A stretch of 64,000 nt of DNA, from positions 1,922,001-1,986,000 of the forward strand of contig NZ_CP117849.1 of the NCBI RefSeq assembly GCF_026151165.2, read 5' to 3'. Below, one piece after another: positions 14,760 to 23,024 of the stretch. The position numbers were made by a program, and so were the translations under genes. Under the pieces are notes generated by a model. That model made no database searches, was not told where the DNA came from, and saw only the letters and a program-made list of their open reading frames with translations. The DNA comes from Cryobacterium sp. SO2 (GTDB lineage Bacteria > Actinomycetota > Actinomycetes > Actinomycetales > Microbacteriaceae). The first letter of the stretch is position 1. Each line of letters starts with the position of its first letter.

Positions 14760-16478
14760 GTGACCGTTCCTGAGACCAGGCTTTCGTTTCCCGACGGACC
14801 CAGGTCAGCTCTCGATCAGGCTCTGTCTGAACTCGTCCTCAACGCCCAGAAGGTGCTCGCCACCCAGGGCCGTCTTCGCAGCCTCCTTCAAGCCAGCCAG
14901 GCCGTGGTGGAAGAGCTCGACCTCGCCGCCGTCCTCCGCCGCATCGTGGATGTCGCCGTCGACCTCGTCGGCGCCCAGTACGGCGCCCTGGGCGTCATCG
15001 CGCCGAGCGGCAACCTCGAGCAGTTCATCCACGTCGGCATTCCCGACGAACAGGCAGCGGAGATCGGTCACCTTCCCGCCGGCCACGGCCTTCTCGGCGC
15101 ACTGATCGACGATCCGCACGCCATCCGGCTCACCCACCTGGGCGAAGACTCACGGTCCTCCGGGTTCCCGGCGCACCACCCGCCCATGGACAGCTTCCTC
15201 GGCGTGCCCGTTCGCGTGCGCGGTGAGGTCTACGGCAACCTCTACCTCTCCAATCAGGCCTCCGGCGCGTTCAGCGAGGAGGACGAGGAATTGCTGACCG
15301 CGCTGGCCGCGACAGCGGGAATCGCCATCGACAACGCCAGGCTCTTCGATGAGACCCGGCGCCGTCAGCGCTGGTCCGCAGCGTCGGCCGAGATCAGCGC
15401 CGCCCTGTTGTCCGACCGGGCCGATGCCTCACTCGAACTCCTCGCCGACAGGTTCGCCTCCCTCGCCGATGCCGACCTGGTCTGCGTGGTCCTCGCCGCC
15501 GGCGTCGGCACCCTCATCGTCGACACGGCACGTGGCAAGCAGGCCAAGCAGGTGAAGGGGATGGTGATCCCCGCGGCCGGCACCACTGTGGGGCGCGCGT
15601 TCGAGAGCGGCCAGCCCATTCTGACCGCAGACGGCGGAGCGAGCCTCGACCAGGCGGACGCCCAGCTCGTCCTCGGGCCCACCATGGTGATCCCGCTGCT
15701 CGCCTCTGGCCGCACGCACGGAGTCATGACGGTGTCCAGGTCGACCGGTCGCCCCCGATTCACAACGAGCGACCTGGAGATGGCGGCGGACTTCGCCGGT
15801 CAGGCCAGCGTCGCACTGGAGCTCGCCAGGGGCCGCACGGCCGGGCAGAAGCTCGCGCTGCTGGAGGACCGCAGCCGGATCGCCAGGGACCTGCACGACA
15901 ACGTGATCCAGCGCGTCTTCGCCGCCGGCATCGGTCTGCAGGCCATCAGCGGGTCCGTCGACGACCCTGAGGTGCGCGAGCGCATCATCGAGGAAGTGGT
16001 CGCGCTCGATGTCGCGATCGTCGAGATCCGCACCGCCATCTTCGCCCTGACGGCGCAGACCAGCCGGGATCGCGGCTCCATCCGACACCGCATCATCGAC
16101 TTGCTGAGCGAACTCGCCTCCCTGTTCGAGCAGACCCCGCGTCTGGTCTTCACCGGCCCGATCGACCTCCTCACGCCGCCGGAGATGTCAGACGACATCG
16201 CCGCGGTCATCAGGGAGGGCCTGATGAACGTCGTCAGGCACGCCCAGGCCACCGAAACCGTCGTGAACCTCAGCGTGGCAGACGACCTCGTCGTCATCGA
16301 GGTGGTCGACAACGGGGTCGGCGTCGTTGAATCCGACCGACGGAGCGGGCTGGCGAACCTGGCCGCCCGCGCCGCACAGTGGGGCGGAGACGTCGTGCTC
16401 GAGAACCGGGCCAGGGGCGGCAGTCGACTACGCTGGACCGCCCTCATAGAACCTGAACCTGTACGAAAGGAATCGTGA
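14760..16478 (+). CDS. DosS/DevS-like heme-GAF sensor histidine kinase
   Basis: 572 residues. Two GAF domains (about 50-200 and 220-360), a HisKA_3 dimerisation box with phospho-acceptor His379 (RSRIARDLHDNVIQR), and an HATPase domain (REGLMNVVRHAQ, VVDNGVGV, SGLANLAARA). GAF 1 resembles DosS of Mycobacterium: His140 in AHHPPM matches the proximal heme ligand His149, and Tyr162 in GNLYLS matches distal Tyr171. This suggests an O2, NO or CO/redox sensor. Start GTG 14760 with AAAGGGGAC upstream. Its stop overlaps the response regulator start. Confidence 0.88.
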   Translation: MTVPETRLSFPDGPRSALDQALSELVLNAQKVLATQGRLRSLLQASQAVVEELDLAAVLRRIVDVAVDLVGAQYGALGVIAPSGNLEQFIHVGIPDEQAAEIGHLPAGHGLLGALIDDPHAIRLTHLGEDSRSSGFPAHHPPMDSFLGVPVRVRGEVYGNLYLSNQASGAFSEEDEELLTALAATAGIAIDNARLFDETRRRQRWSAASAEISAALLSDRADASLELLADRFASLADADLVCVVLAAGVGTLIVDTARGKQAKQVKGMVIPAAGTTVGRAFESGQPILTADGGASLDQADAQLVLGPTMVIPLLASGRTHGVMTVSRSTGRPRFTTSDLEMAADFAGQASVALELARGRTAGQKLALLEDRSRIARDLHDNVIQRVFAAGIGLQAISGSVDDPEVRERIIEEVVALDVAIVEIRTAIFALTAQTSRDRGSIRHRIIDLLSELASLFEQTPRLVFTGPIDLLTPPEMSDDIAAVIREGLMNVVRHAQATETVVNLSVADDLVVIEVVDNGVGVVESDRRSGLANLAARAAQWGGDVVLENRARGGSRLRWTALIEPEPVRKES

Positions 16479-17107
16479 TGATCCGAGTCTTCCTGGTGGA
16501 TGACCACGAGGTCGTGCGACGCGGAATCGCCGACATGATCAACGCCGAACCGGACCTCGAGGTCGTCGGCGAAGCGTCGACGGCGCGGCAGGCCGTGGCC
16601 CGCGTGGCCGCGACCGTGCCGGATGTCGCTGTGCTCGACGTGCGGTTGCCCGATGGCAGCGGAATCGACGTGTGCCGCACGATCCGGTCGGCGAACCCCG
16701 TCGTGCAGTGTCTGATGCTCACGGCGTACGACGATGACGAGGCGAGTTACTCCGCCGTCCTGGCCGGGGCCGCCGGCTACGTGTTGAAGGATATCCGCGG
16801 GCAGCACCTCGTCGAGTCGATCCGTCGCGTCGCGAGGGGGGAGTCCCTCGTGCAGAAGGCCGTCACCCGAAAGGTCGTCACGGAGCTGACGGGGACCGCG
16901 GCGGACTCGCCGACGTCCAACCTCACCACGAGGGAGCGTCAGGTGCTCGAGCTCATCGCAGAGGGACTGACAAACCGTCAGATCGGCGACCAGCTCGACC
17001 TGGCCGAGAAGACCGTCAAGAACTACGTCTCCGGCCTTCTCGCCAAACTCGGGATGGCACGGCGGACACAGGCTGCCGTGTACGGCGCCGGCCTGCGACC
17101 GCGGTAA
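16478..17107 (+). CDS. DosR/DevR-like response regulator (NarL family)
   Basis: 209 residues. The receiver has Asp8, Asp9, phospho-acceptor Asp54, Thr82 and Lys104, at the same numbers as mycobacterial DosR. The LuxR-type HTH contains LTNRQIGDQLDLAEKTVKNYVSGLLAKLGM followed by RRTQAAVYG, very close to DosR. I chose ATG 16478, 6 nt after AGGA and overlapping the kinase stop (TGATG); a GTG at 16475 is less well placed. Cognate regulator of the preceding kinase; probable targets are the adjacent stress proteins. Confidence 0.9.
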   Translation: MIRVFLVDDHEVVRRGIADMINAEPDLEVVGEASTARQAVARVAATVPDVAVLDVRLPDGSGIDVCRTIRSANPVVQCLMLTAYDDDEASYSAVLAGAAGYVLKDIRGQHLVESIRRVARGESLVQKAVTRKVVTELTGTAADSPTSNLTTRERQVLELIAEGLTNRQIGDQLDLAEKTVKNYVSGLLAKLGMARRTQAAVYGAGLRPR

Positions 17108-17113
17108 CGGCCC

Positions 17114-17617
17114 GTGAGCGGCTCAGCGCTGCACCGGGTGACACCGGGCCCAGGTCAGGAGTCGGTGTGGGACTACCCGCGCCCGCCCCGCGTCGAACCG
17201 AGCCGGGAACACATCGTGCTGCGCTTCAACGGTGCCGTGATCCTCGACACCAGGGACAGCGTCCGGGTTCTGGAGACGAGCCATCCGCCCACCTACTACC
17301 TGCCGAGGGACGCATTCGCCGCTGGGGTGCTGCGGCCCGTCAACGGTCACAGCGTGTGCGAGTACAAGGGCCTCGCCGGCTACCTCGCCATCGTCGTCGG
17401 CGACCGTCGCGCCGATGCCGTGGCGTGGTACTACCCCAGTCCTGAACCGGGCTTCGAGAGTCTTGCCGGCCGGGTCGCCGTGTACCCGGGGCGGCTGGAC
17501 GAGTGCACGGTGGACGGGGAGGTCGTGCGGGCTCAGCCTGGCGACTTCTACGGCGGGTGGATCACCGACCGGATCGTCGGACCGTTCAAGGGGACACCGG
17601 GAACCCTCGGTTGGTGA
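17114..17617 (+). CDS. DUF427 domain protein
   Basis: 167 residues. The family pattern is clear: LRFNGAVILDTRDSVRVLE, PTYYLPRDAF, a CEYKGLAGYLAI core, DAVAWYYPSPEPGFESLAGRVAVYPGRLD. Biochemical function unknown. It starts at GTG 17114, 6 nt after the response regulator stop, so it is probably the third gene of the kinase-regulator operon. Confidence 0.85.
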   Translation: MSGSALHRVTPGPGQESVWDYPRPPRVEPSREHIVLRFNGAVILDTRDSVRVLETSHPPTYYLPRDAFAAGVLRPVNGHSVCEYKGLAGYLAIVVGDRRADAVAWYYPSPEPGFESLAGRVAVYPGRLDECTVDGEVVRAQPGDFYGGWITDRIVGPFKGTPGTLGW

Positions 17618-17646
17618 GTGCCGCCGTGTCGGCACGGTGCACCTAG

Positions 17647-17652
17647 TAGGCT
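17647..17652 (+). promoter_or_regulatory. -10 element for leaderless Nif3-like gene
   Basis: TAGGCT ends 6 nt before GTG 17659 and no ribosome site is present, which supports that GTG over the one at 17656. Confidence 0.5.
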
Positions 17653-17658
17653 GGCGTG

Positions 17659-18492
17659 GTGTCATTCTCGCTCGCTGAAGTAGCCCGGGTCTCCCATGAC
17701 CTGTGGCCGCTGTCCGGAGCCGAGGACTGGGATGCGCCCGGCCTGGTCAGCGGTGACCCCGCCGCCAGGGTGGAGTCCATCCTGCTCGCCGTAGATGTGG
17801 TCGCCGACACCGTCGCCGAGGCCGTCGACACCGGTGCAGACCTGCTGCTCGCCCACCATCCGCTGCTGCTGCGCGGCGTGACCAGCGTGGCAGAGGACCG
17901 ATACAAGGGCGCTCTCCTGGCCCGGCTGATCCGAGCCGACTGCGCACTCCTGGCCGCCCACACCAACGCCGACGTCGTCGCGGACGGCGTCTCCGACATC
18001 TTCGCCCAACGACTGGGCCTGACCGATGTGCGGCCCATCACGACCGGCACAGCGCCCGGCACAGCGCCCGGCACCGGGATCGGCCGGGTCGGCCGCCTGG
18101 CTGAGCCGACCACCGTCGGCGCCCTGGCGCGCCTCCTGGCCGAGTTGGTACCGCCGACGGCGTCCGGTATCCGGGCCGCCGGAGGCTACTCCGACATCGT
18201 CAGGACCGTGGCCCTGTGCGGCGGCGCGGGGGATTCGTTGCTGCGCGAGCCCCCGGTGCGTTCGGCCGATGTTTTCATCACCTCAGACCTGCGGCATCAC
18301 CCCGTGTCGGAGTCGAGGGAGCAGTCCATGCTCGCCGGGGTTGGTCCGGCTCTCATCGACGTGTCACACTGGGCCAGCGAATGGCTCTGGCTGGAGACCG
18401 CCGCCCAGCAACTACGCGCGCGGTTGCCCGGCATCCTTGTGCAGGTCAGCGATCTGAGCACCGACCCGTGGGATTTCGTCGTCACCCAGTGA
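17659..18492 (+). CDS. Nif3-like dinuclear metal centre protein
   Basis: About 277 residues. The metal-binding histidines of the Nif3/YbgI family are present: LLLAHHPLLLRG, AAHTNAD and, near the C-terminus, VSHWASEW with the paired Glu. The family forms hexameric toroids, and a GTP cyclohydrolase-like role has been proposed but is not proven. A short direct repeat (GTAP twice, near 18046) inserts a few residues in a loop. It is followed by the zinc-ribbon protein and rnpB, a common actinobacterial arrangement. Confidence 0.88.
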   Translation: MSFSLAEVARVSHDLWPLSGAEDWDAPGLVSGDPAARVESILLAVDVVADTVAEAVDTGADLLLAHHPLLLRGVTSVAEDRYKGALLARLIRADCALLAAHTNADVVADGVSDIFAQRLGLTDVRPITTGTAPGTAPGTGIGRVGRLAEPTTVGALARLLAELVPPTASGIRAAGGYSDIVRTVALCGGAGDSLLREPPVRSADVFITSDLRHHPVSESREQSMLAGVGPALIDVSHWASEWLWLETAAQQLRARLPGILVQVSDLSTDPWDFVVTQ

Positions 18493-18548
18493 ACCGTGAT
18501 CCACACCCCGTTTTTTCCAACTCCATAATCCATGAAGGTCAGGTCATC

Positions 18549-19286
18549 GTGAAGGCATCTCCAGTTGAGCAGAAGGAGCTCCTGCGGCTCCAGGCCATGG
18601 ACACCAAACTGCAGCAGGTCGAACACCAGGCCAAGGCTCTCCCACAGCACGCCGAACTCACGGCGCTCGGCCGCACGCTCGACGCGTCCAAGACCGTCCT
18701 GACCGGCCGCACCGGCGACGTCGAGGATGCGCGGATCGAGCTGCGCCGCATCGAGTCGGACGTTGAGGTCGTCGAGAAGCGCATCGCCAGGGACACCGAC
18801 CGCGCCCAGCACACGTCATCGATCAAGGACGTGCACGCCCTCGAGGCCGAGTTGGCGGCGCTGGGCAAACGCCTCGGCGCGCTCGAGGAGATCGAACTCG
18901 CGGTGATGGAGCGCCTCGAGGAGAAGGAGGCCCTGGTCGCCGAGACCGAGGCAGAGCGCGCCACGATCGCGGCCCGCGTGGCCGACATCGAGGCAGAGCG
19001 TGACGCGCTGCTCGTGGACCTGAACCGCCAGCTGGGCGAACTCGCCAGGGACCGATCGGCGATCGCGTCTTCGATCGGGGGCGACCTGGCCGCCCTGTAC
19101 GAGAAGCGCCGTGTCGTCGGCCGGGGCAACGCGGCCGCGCTCCTGCGCGCGCGCACCTGCAGCGGGTGCACCATGACCCTCACCGGCAGCGACCTGGAGG
19201 ATGTGCGGGCCGCTCCGGCCGACGACGTCGTCTTCTGCCCCGATTGCGGCGCCATCCTGGTGCGCACCGACGAGTCGGGCATCTGA
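18549..19286 (+). CDS. Coiled-coil zinc-ribbon protein
   Basis: 245 residues. A long alpha-helical coiled coil (about 5-195, rich in Glu, Arg and Ala heptads) is followed by a C4 zinc ribbon: Cys204 and Cys207 in CSGC, Cys230 and Cys233 in CPDC. Start GTG 18549 with AGGTCAGG upstream. This family (CT398-like) is conserved beside Nif3-like genes in actinobacteria; a role in nucleic acid binding or secretion has been suggested but is not established. Confidence 0.85.
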   Translation: MKASPVEQKELLRLQAMDTKLQQVEHQAKALPQHAELTALGRTLDASKTVLTGRTGDVEDARIELRRIESDVEVVEKRIARDTDRAQHTSSIKDVHALEAELAALGKRLGALEEIELAVMERLEEKEALVAETEAERATIAARVADIEAERDALLVDLNRQLGELARDRSAIASSIGGDLAALYEKRRVVGRGNAAALLRARTCSGCTMTLTGSDLEDVRAAPADDVVFCPDCGAILVRTDESGI

Positions 19287-19326
19287 ACCGATCTGCCTGA
19301 CCGATCCGCACGGCTCGTCGTTCCTG

Positions 19327-19332
19327 TAGGCT
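19327..19332 (+). promoter_or_regulatory. -10 element of rnpB
   Basis: TAGGCT ends 8 nt before the first paired base of RNase P RNA, consistent with initiation at about 19340. No good -35 is visible. Confidence 0.5.
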
Positions 19333-19340
19333 CGGGTGCG

Positions 19341-19716
19341 GAATGGGCCGGCAAGACGGTCGCGTCGTCCTGGGTTCTTCGGAACCCGTGATGCCGAGGA
19401 ACGTCCGGGCTCCACAGAGCAGGGCGGTGGGTAACACCCACCCGGGGCAACCCGCGAGACAGTGCCACAGAAAGTAGACCGCCGCAGGCTCAGGCCCGCG
19501 GTAAGGGTGAAACGGTGGTGTAAGAGACCACCAGCGGCCAGGGTGACCTGGTCGGCTCGGTAAACCTCGTCCGGAGCAAGGTCGAACAGGAAACGCCAAG
19601 GCGGCTCGCCGAGTTTCCGGGTAGACCGCTAGAGGGCTGCGGCAACGTAGTCCCGAGATAGATGGCCGTCCAGGGCGCAAGCCTGGACAGAACCCGGCGT
19701 AATAGCCGGCCCATTC
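19341..19716 (+). ncRNA. rnpB: RNase P RNA, bacterial type A
   Basis: About 376 nt. The ends form helix P1 (GAATGGGCCGGC at 19341 pairs with GCCGGCCCATTC ending at 19716). Conserved elements are visible: GAGGAACGTCCGGGCTCCACAGAGCAGGG near the 5' end, GGGTAACACCC, GTGCCACAGAAAG, GGTAAGGGTGAAACGGTG, GTAAACC, AGAGGG and the 3' motif GACAGAACCCGGCGTA. It is the catalytic RNA for tRNA 5' maturation. Long frames over it are not genes. Confidence 0.95.
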
Positions 19717-19789
19717 CACTTTCCTCCCCGCTTTCCTGGGAGTCCGGTGCGAGCCGCCGGAGGGGTGGCGCATTCCCAGCCTGGACTCT

Positions 19790-19795
19790 TACGCT
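19790..19795 (+). promoter_or_regulatory. -10 element for leaderless PGPGW gene
   Basis: TACGCT ends 6 nt before ATG 19802; no ribosome site. Confidence 0.45.
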
Positions 19796-19801
19796 GGGCC
19801 C

Positions 19802-20116
19802 ATGAGCACATCAGTACGCCGGCACCTGACCCGGTCGCGGGCGTGGATCCATCGTCATCCCCGGATCCGGGCTCCCTACCGCGTGCTCGTGGCCGTCGCG
19901 GGGATCGTGGTCATCGCTGTCGGCCTGATCCTGGTGCCCCTGCCCGGGCCCGGCTGGCTGATCGTCTTCATCGGCGTCGCGGGCCTCGGCACCGAGTTTC
20001 CCGCCGCGCACCGGCTCACCCGTGTGGTGCGCAGACAGGCACACAGGGTACGGGTGTGGTGGCGGGCGCGTCGGGACCGCTCGACCGCCAGGGCCGGAGC
20101 GTCAACGACAGCCTGA
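19802..20116 (+). CDS. PGPGW (TIGR02611) small membrane protein
   Basis: 104 residues. A basic N-terminus is followed by a hydrophobic hairpin of two membrane segments (VLVAVAGIVVIAVGLILV and LIVFIGVAGLG) around the signature PLPGPGW, then a basic tail. The family is named after this motif. Function unknown. Convergent with ppgK. Confidence 0.85.
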   Translation: MSTSVRRHLTRSRAWIHRHPRIRAPYRVLVAVAGIVVIAVGLILVPLPGPGWLIVFIGVAGLGTEFPAAHRLTRVVRRQAHRVRVWWRARRDRSTARAGASTTA

Positions 20117-20132
20117 GCTGACCTACTGAGAC

Positions 20133-20161
20133 GACCGCCCGCGGGAACTCCCGCGGTTGTC
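20133..20161. terminator. Hairpin between convergent PGPGW gene and ppgK
   Basis: A 7-bp GC stem (CCGCGGG/CCCGCGG, loop AACT) extended by GAC/GTC after a small internal loop. It touches the ppgK stop. Confidence 0.45.
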
Positions 20162-20927
20162 AGACCGAGGCGGGCGCGTGGCTGGCCGCCAGCGCGGCCG
20201 CGCCCAGGATGCCCGCGTTGTTGCGGTGCACGGCCGGGATGATCCGGGTGTTCAGCGTGAGCAGGGGAAGGAAGTCCTCGTGGTGCTTGGACACCCCTCC
20301 ACCCACGATGAAGAGATCGGGCGTGAAGAGGGCCTCCAGCCTGGAGTAGTACTTCTGCAGCCGACCGGCCCACTTCTCCCAGCTGAGGTTGTCGCGCTCC
20401 TTGGCCGAGAACGCAGCGCGGGTCTCGTAGTCGACACCGTCGATCTCGAGGTGTCCCAGCTCGGTGTTGGGCACCAGGGCCCCGTCGTTGATCAGCGCGG
20501 TACCGATGCCGGTGCCCAGGGTGGTGAGCAACACCACACCGTTCACACCTTTGGCCGCACCGAACTCGGATTCCGCGTAGCCGGCGGCGTCCGCATCGTT
20601 GACGAAGTGGATCGGCACGCCGAGGCCCTTCTCGAAGAGCGCTTCAGCGGCCAGGCCGATCCATTTGTCCGACACGTTGGCTGCGGACATGGTGTGGCCG
20701 TTCTTCACCACGGCGGGAAAGCACACGCCGATCGGGAGGTCGCCGGCTCCGGCCGATACCGTCGCCAGGATCTGGCGGGTCGTCTGGACGATGTCCTGCG
20801 GGCGGCCGCCCTTGGGCGTGGGCAACTTGACGCGGTCGGAGAGCAGGGCACCCGTGGACAGGTCGACCACGGCTCCCTTGATGCCGGTTCCGCCGATGTC
20901 GATGCCGATGGCAGTGGGTGAACTCAT
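20160..20927 (-). CDS. ppgK: Polyphosphate glucokinase
   Basis: 255 residues, ROK family. It phosphorylates glucose using polyphosphate (and often ATP), an actinobacterial trait. Phosphate-binding GIDIGGTGIKG near the N-terminus, the VNDADAAG and TLGTGIGTAL segments, ELGHLEIDG, and the polyphosphate glucokinase signature KWAGRLQKYYSRLEALF with IVGGGVSK. Start ATG 20927, apparently leaderless. 16 nt downstream of map. Confidence 0.93.
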   Translation of the reverse strand: MSSPTAIGIDIGGTGIKGAVVDLSTGALLSDRVKLPTPKGGRPQDIVQTTRQILATVSAGAGDLPIGVCFPAVVKNGHTMSAANVSDKWIGLAAEALFEKGLGVPIHFVNDADAAGYAESEFGAAKGVNGVVLLTTLGTGIGTALINDGALVPNTELGHLEIDGVDYETRAAFSAKERDNLSWEKWAGRLQKYYSRLEALFTPDLFIVGGGVSKHHEDFLPLLTLNTRIIPAVHRNNAGILGAAALAASHAPASV

Positions 20928-20933
20928 TGTGAC

Positions 20934-20939
20934 AATCTA
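20934..20939 (-). promoter_or_regulatory. -10 element for leaderless ppgK
   Basis: TAGATT (minus strand) ends 6 nt before the ppgK ATG; it lies in the 16-nt gap after map. Confidence 0.45.
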
Positions 20940-20943
20940 CCGG

Positions 20944-21810
20944 CTAGACGACGGTCAGGATCTCGGCGCCGCGTTCGGTGACCACCAGGGTGTGCTCGAA
21001 CTGCGCTGTGATGCTCCGGTCCTTGGTGAGGACCGTCCAGTCATCCGCCCACATGTCCCAGTCGCCGGTGCCCAGGGTCAACATCGGTTCGATCGTGAAC
21101 ACCATGCCGACCTCCATGACGGTGTCGTACTGCGGTGCGGAGTCGTAGTGGGGGATGATCAGGCCGGAGTGGAAGGCATCGCCGACACCGTGGCCGGTGA
21201 AGTCCCGCACCACGCCGTAACCGAACCGGCGCGCATAGGACTCGATGGTGCGACCGATCACATTGACCTGCCGGCCGGGCGCGACGGCCTTGATGCCGCG
21301 GGCCAGGGCCTCGCGGGTGCGGTCGACGAGCAGGGTGACCTCCTCAGAGGCCTCGCCGACGATGAACGTCACGTTGGAATCGCCGTGCACCCCGTTCTTA
21401 TACGCGGTGATGTCGATATTGACGATGTCGCCGTTCTCGAGGACCGTATCGTCGGGAATGCCGTGGCAGATGACTTCGTTCACCGACGAGCACAACGACT
21501 TGGGGTAGCCCCGGTAGCCCAGGGTGGAGGGGTAGGCGTCGTGGCGCAGCAGGAATTCGTGGCCGACGCGGTCGAGTTCCTCCGTGGTGACCCCGGGCAC
21601 GACCGCGCGGCCGACCGCCTGGATGGCCTCCGCGGCGATCCGTCCGGACTCGCGGATGAGTTCGATGCGGTCGGGGGAGTAGACATCGGAGCCGGTGAAC
21701 CGGGCCGGCGCCGTGTGCCCGACGTATTCCGGCCTTTCGATGTGGGACGGAACGGAACGGTGGCTGGACACGGTTCCCGGAATGAGGTGACCGGCAGAAT
21801 CCTTAGGCAT
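20944..21810 (-). CDS. map: Methionine aminopeptidase, type I
   Basis: 288 residues with the N-terminal extension common in actinobacteria (MPKDSAGHLIPGTVSSHR). It removes the initiator methionine. The metal ligands are visible: NEVICHGIP, then Asp in NGDIVNIDITAY and NGVHGDSNVTF, His in FTGHGVGDAFH, Glu in FTIEPML and the last Glu in QFEHTLVV. Start ATG 21810, apparently leaderless and divergent from the SPOR-like gene, with only 12 bp between the two start codons. Confidence 0.95.
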   Translation of the reverse strand: MPKDSAGHLIPGTVSSHRSVPSHIERPEYVGHTAPARFTGSDVYSPDRIELIRESGRIAAEAIQAVGRAVVPGVTTEELDRVGHEFLLRHDAYPSTLGYRGYPKSLCSSVNEVICHGIPDDTVLENGDIVNIDITAYKNGVHGDSNVTFIVGEASEEVTLLVDRTREALARGIKAVAPGRQVNVIGRTIESYARRFGYGVVRDFTGHGVGDAFHSGLIIPHYDSAPQYDTVMEVGMVFTIEPMLTLGTGDWDMWADDWTVLTKDRSITAQFEHTLVVTERGAEILTVV

Positions 21811-21815
21811 AGGAT
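21810..21815 (+). promoter_or_regulatory. -10 element for the SPOR-like gene
   Basis: TAGGAT ends 7 nt before ATG 21823. Its first base is also the first base of the divergent map start codon, so the two promoters interlock. Confidence 0.5.
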
Positions 21816-21817
21816 CA

Positions 21818-21823
21818 AGCTTA
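21818..21823 (-). promoter_or_regulatory. -10 element for leaderless map
   Basis: TAAGCT on the minus strand ends 7 nt before the map ATG and overlaps the first base of the divergent ATG at 21823. Confidence 0.5.
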
Positions 21824-22011
21824 TGGCCGAAGATGCTGAACAACAGTTCTGGTACAACATGCGCACGGGTGCGGTCGAAAAGGGCCTGTTGTCGCCGTCC
21901 ATCGATAGGGTCGGACCGTTCTCGACCTTCGATGAGGCGACGCATGCCCTCGACAAGCTGCGCGCGAACAGCGCGAAATGGGCAGAGGACGACGCCGCGG
22001 ACAACCGCTAA
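21823..22011 (+). CDS. SPOR-domain-like small protein
   Basis: 62 residues (MAEDAEQQFWYNMRTGAVEKG). The WYNMRTGAVE, VGPFSTFDEATHALDKLR pattern resembles the SPOR-like fold annotated in many short actinobacterial proteins; no membrane segment is present. Such genes commonly sit next to map in Microbacteriaceae. Convergent with panB, 27 bp apart. Function not known. Confidence 0.78.
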   Translation: MAEDAEQQFWYNMRTGAVEKGLLSPSIDRVGPFSTFDEATHALDKLRANSAKWAEDDAADNR

Positions 22012-22038
22012 GCGGGATCCGCTCCCCTCGGAGCCGCG

Positions 22039-22911
22039 CTACTCGTAGCTGTGCTCGGCGCCTGGATAGGCGCCGGAGTCGACGTCGTCCCTGAACGCGT
22101 GCACCGCATCCGAGAGCACCGTGCGCAGGTTGGCGTACTGGCGAACGAACCTCGGCACCCTCCCGGCCGTCATGCCGGCGAAGTCCGTCCACACCATGAG
22201 TTGCCCGTCGACGCCTGGTCCCGCCCCGACGCCGATGGTCGGGATCTCCAGGCGTTCGGTGACGAGGGCGGCCACCGGCGACGGAACCATCTCCAGCACG
22301 ACGGCGAATGCGCCGGCGTCCTGCACGGCGAGGGCGTCCGCGATCAAGGCGTCTGCGGCGCCGCCCCGGCCCTGGATGATGTGCCCGCCCAGACCGTGTT
22401 CGCTCTGCGGCGTGAAGCCGATGTGGGCCATCACCGGGATGCCCGCTGACACGATGCGCTTGATCTGCTTGCGGCTGCGCACGCCGCCCTCGAGCTTCAC
22501 AGCGTGGGCCTGCGCCTCCTTCATGAAGCGCACCGCGGTGTGCAGGGCTTCGGACGGGCCGGTCTCGTAGCTGCCGAACGGCATGTCGGCGACGACCAGG
22601 GCCCGCTTCACGGCCCGCGCCACCGCCCTGGTGAGCGGGATGAGCTCGTCAACGGTGACCGGCAATGTGGTCTCGTATCCGAACACGTTGTTGCCGGCCG
22701 AATCGCCGACCAGCAGGAAGTCGATGCCGGCCTCGTCGAAGATCTGCGCGGTGAGCATGTCGTAGCTGGTCAGGCCCGTGATCGGGATGCCCTGTTGCTT
22801 CGCGTTCTGAAAATGCCTGGTGCGTACGCGCTTGGGTCCGGCGGGTGCGCCGGCGTACGGGTTCTGCACGTCGATGGCGGTGGCGGCGTCCGGTGTGGCT
22901 GACTCTGACAT
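22039..22911 (-). CDS. panB: 3-methyl-2-oxobutanoate hydroxymethyltransferase
   Basis: 290 residues from ATG 22911 (MSESATPDAA). It makes ketopantoate in the pantothenate/CoA pathway. Family hallmarks: TSYDMLTAQIFDEAGIDFLLVGDS, GYETTLPVT, MAHIGFTPQS and the VPSPVAALVTERLEIPTIGVGAG block. The start is leaderless by appearance; an ATG at 22935 is in frame but lies upstream of the -10 box. No other pan gene is nearby. Confidence 0.95.
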   Translation of the reverse strand: MSESATPDAATAIDVQNPYAGAPAGPKRVRTRHFQNAKQQGIPITGLTSYDMLTAQIFDEAGIDFLLVGDSAGNNVFGYETTLPVTVDELIPLTRAVARAVKRALVVADMPFGSYETGPSEALHTAVRFMKEAQAHAVKLEGGVRSRKQIKRIVSAGIPVMAHIGFTPQSEHGLGGHIIQGRGGAADALIADALAVQDAGAFAVVLEMVPSPVAALVTERLEIPTIGVGAGPGVDGQLMVWTDFAGMTAGRVPRFVRQYANLRTVLSDAVHAFRDDVDSGAYPGAEHSYE

Positions 22912-22917
22912 GGTGTC

Positions 22918-22923
22918 AGTGTA
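22918..22923 (-). promoter_or_regulatory. -10 element for leaderless panB
   Basis: TACACT (minus strand) ends 6 nt before ATG 22911. Confidence 0.5.
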
Positions 22924-23024
22924 CCCAGCGCGCATTTTTGCCCGGCATTCGTCGCCGCGATCAGCCGATTTTGGCCCGCGGACCGAGCGGCACGGTAGCC
23001 TAGGAGCAACAAGAAAGGGCGTGG

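Noticed and set aside
10810..17617. tRNA-Val as attachment site of a genomic island carrying the stress genes
   Set aside because: No direct repeat of the tRNA 3' end was seen downstream, no integrase is present, and base and codon use match the rest of the window.
18046..18078. Short GGCACAGCGCCC repeats in the Nif3-like gene as regulatory repeats
   Set aside because: In-frame duplication (GTAP) in a loop of the protein.
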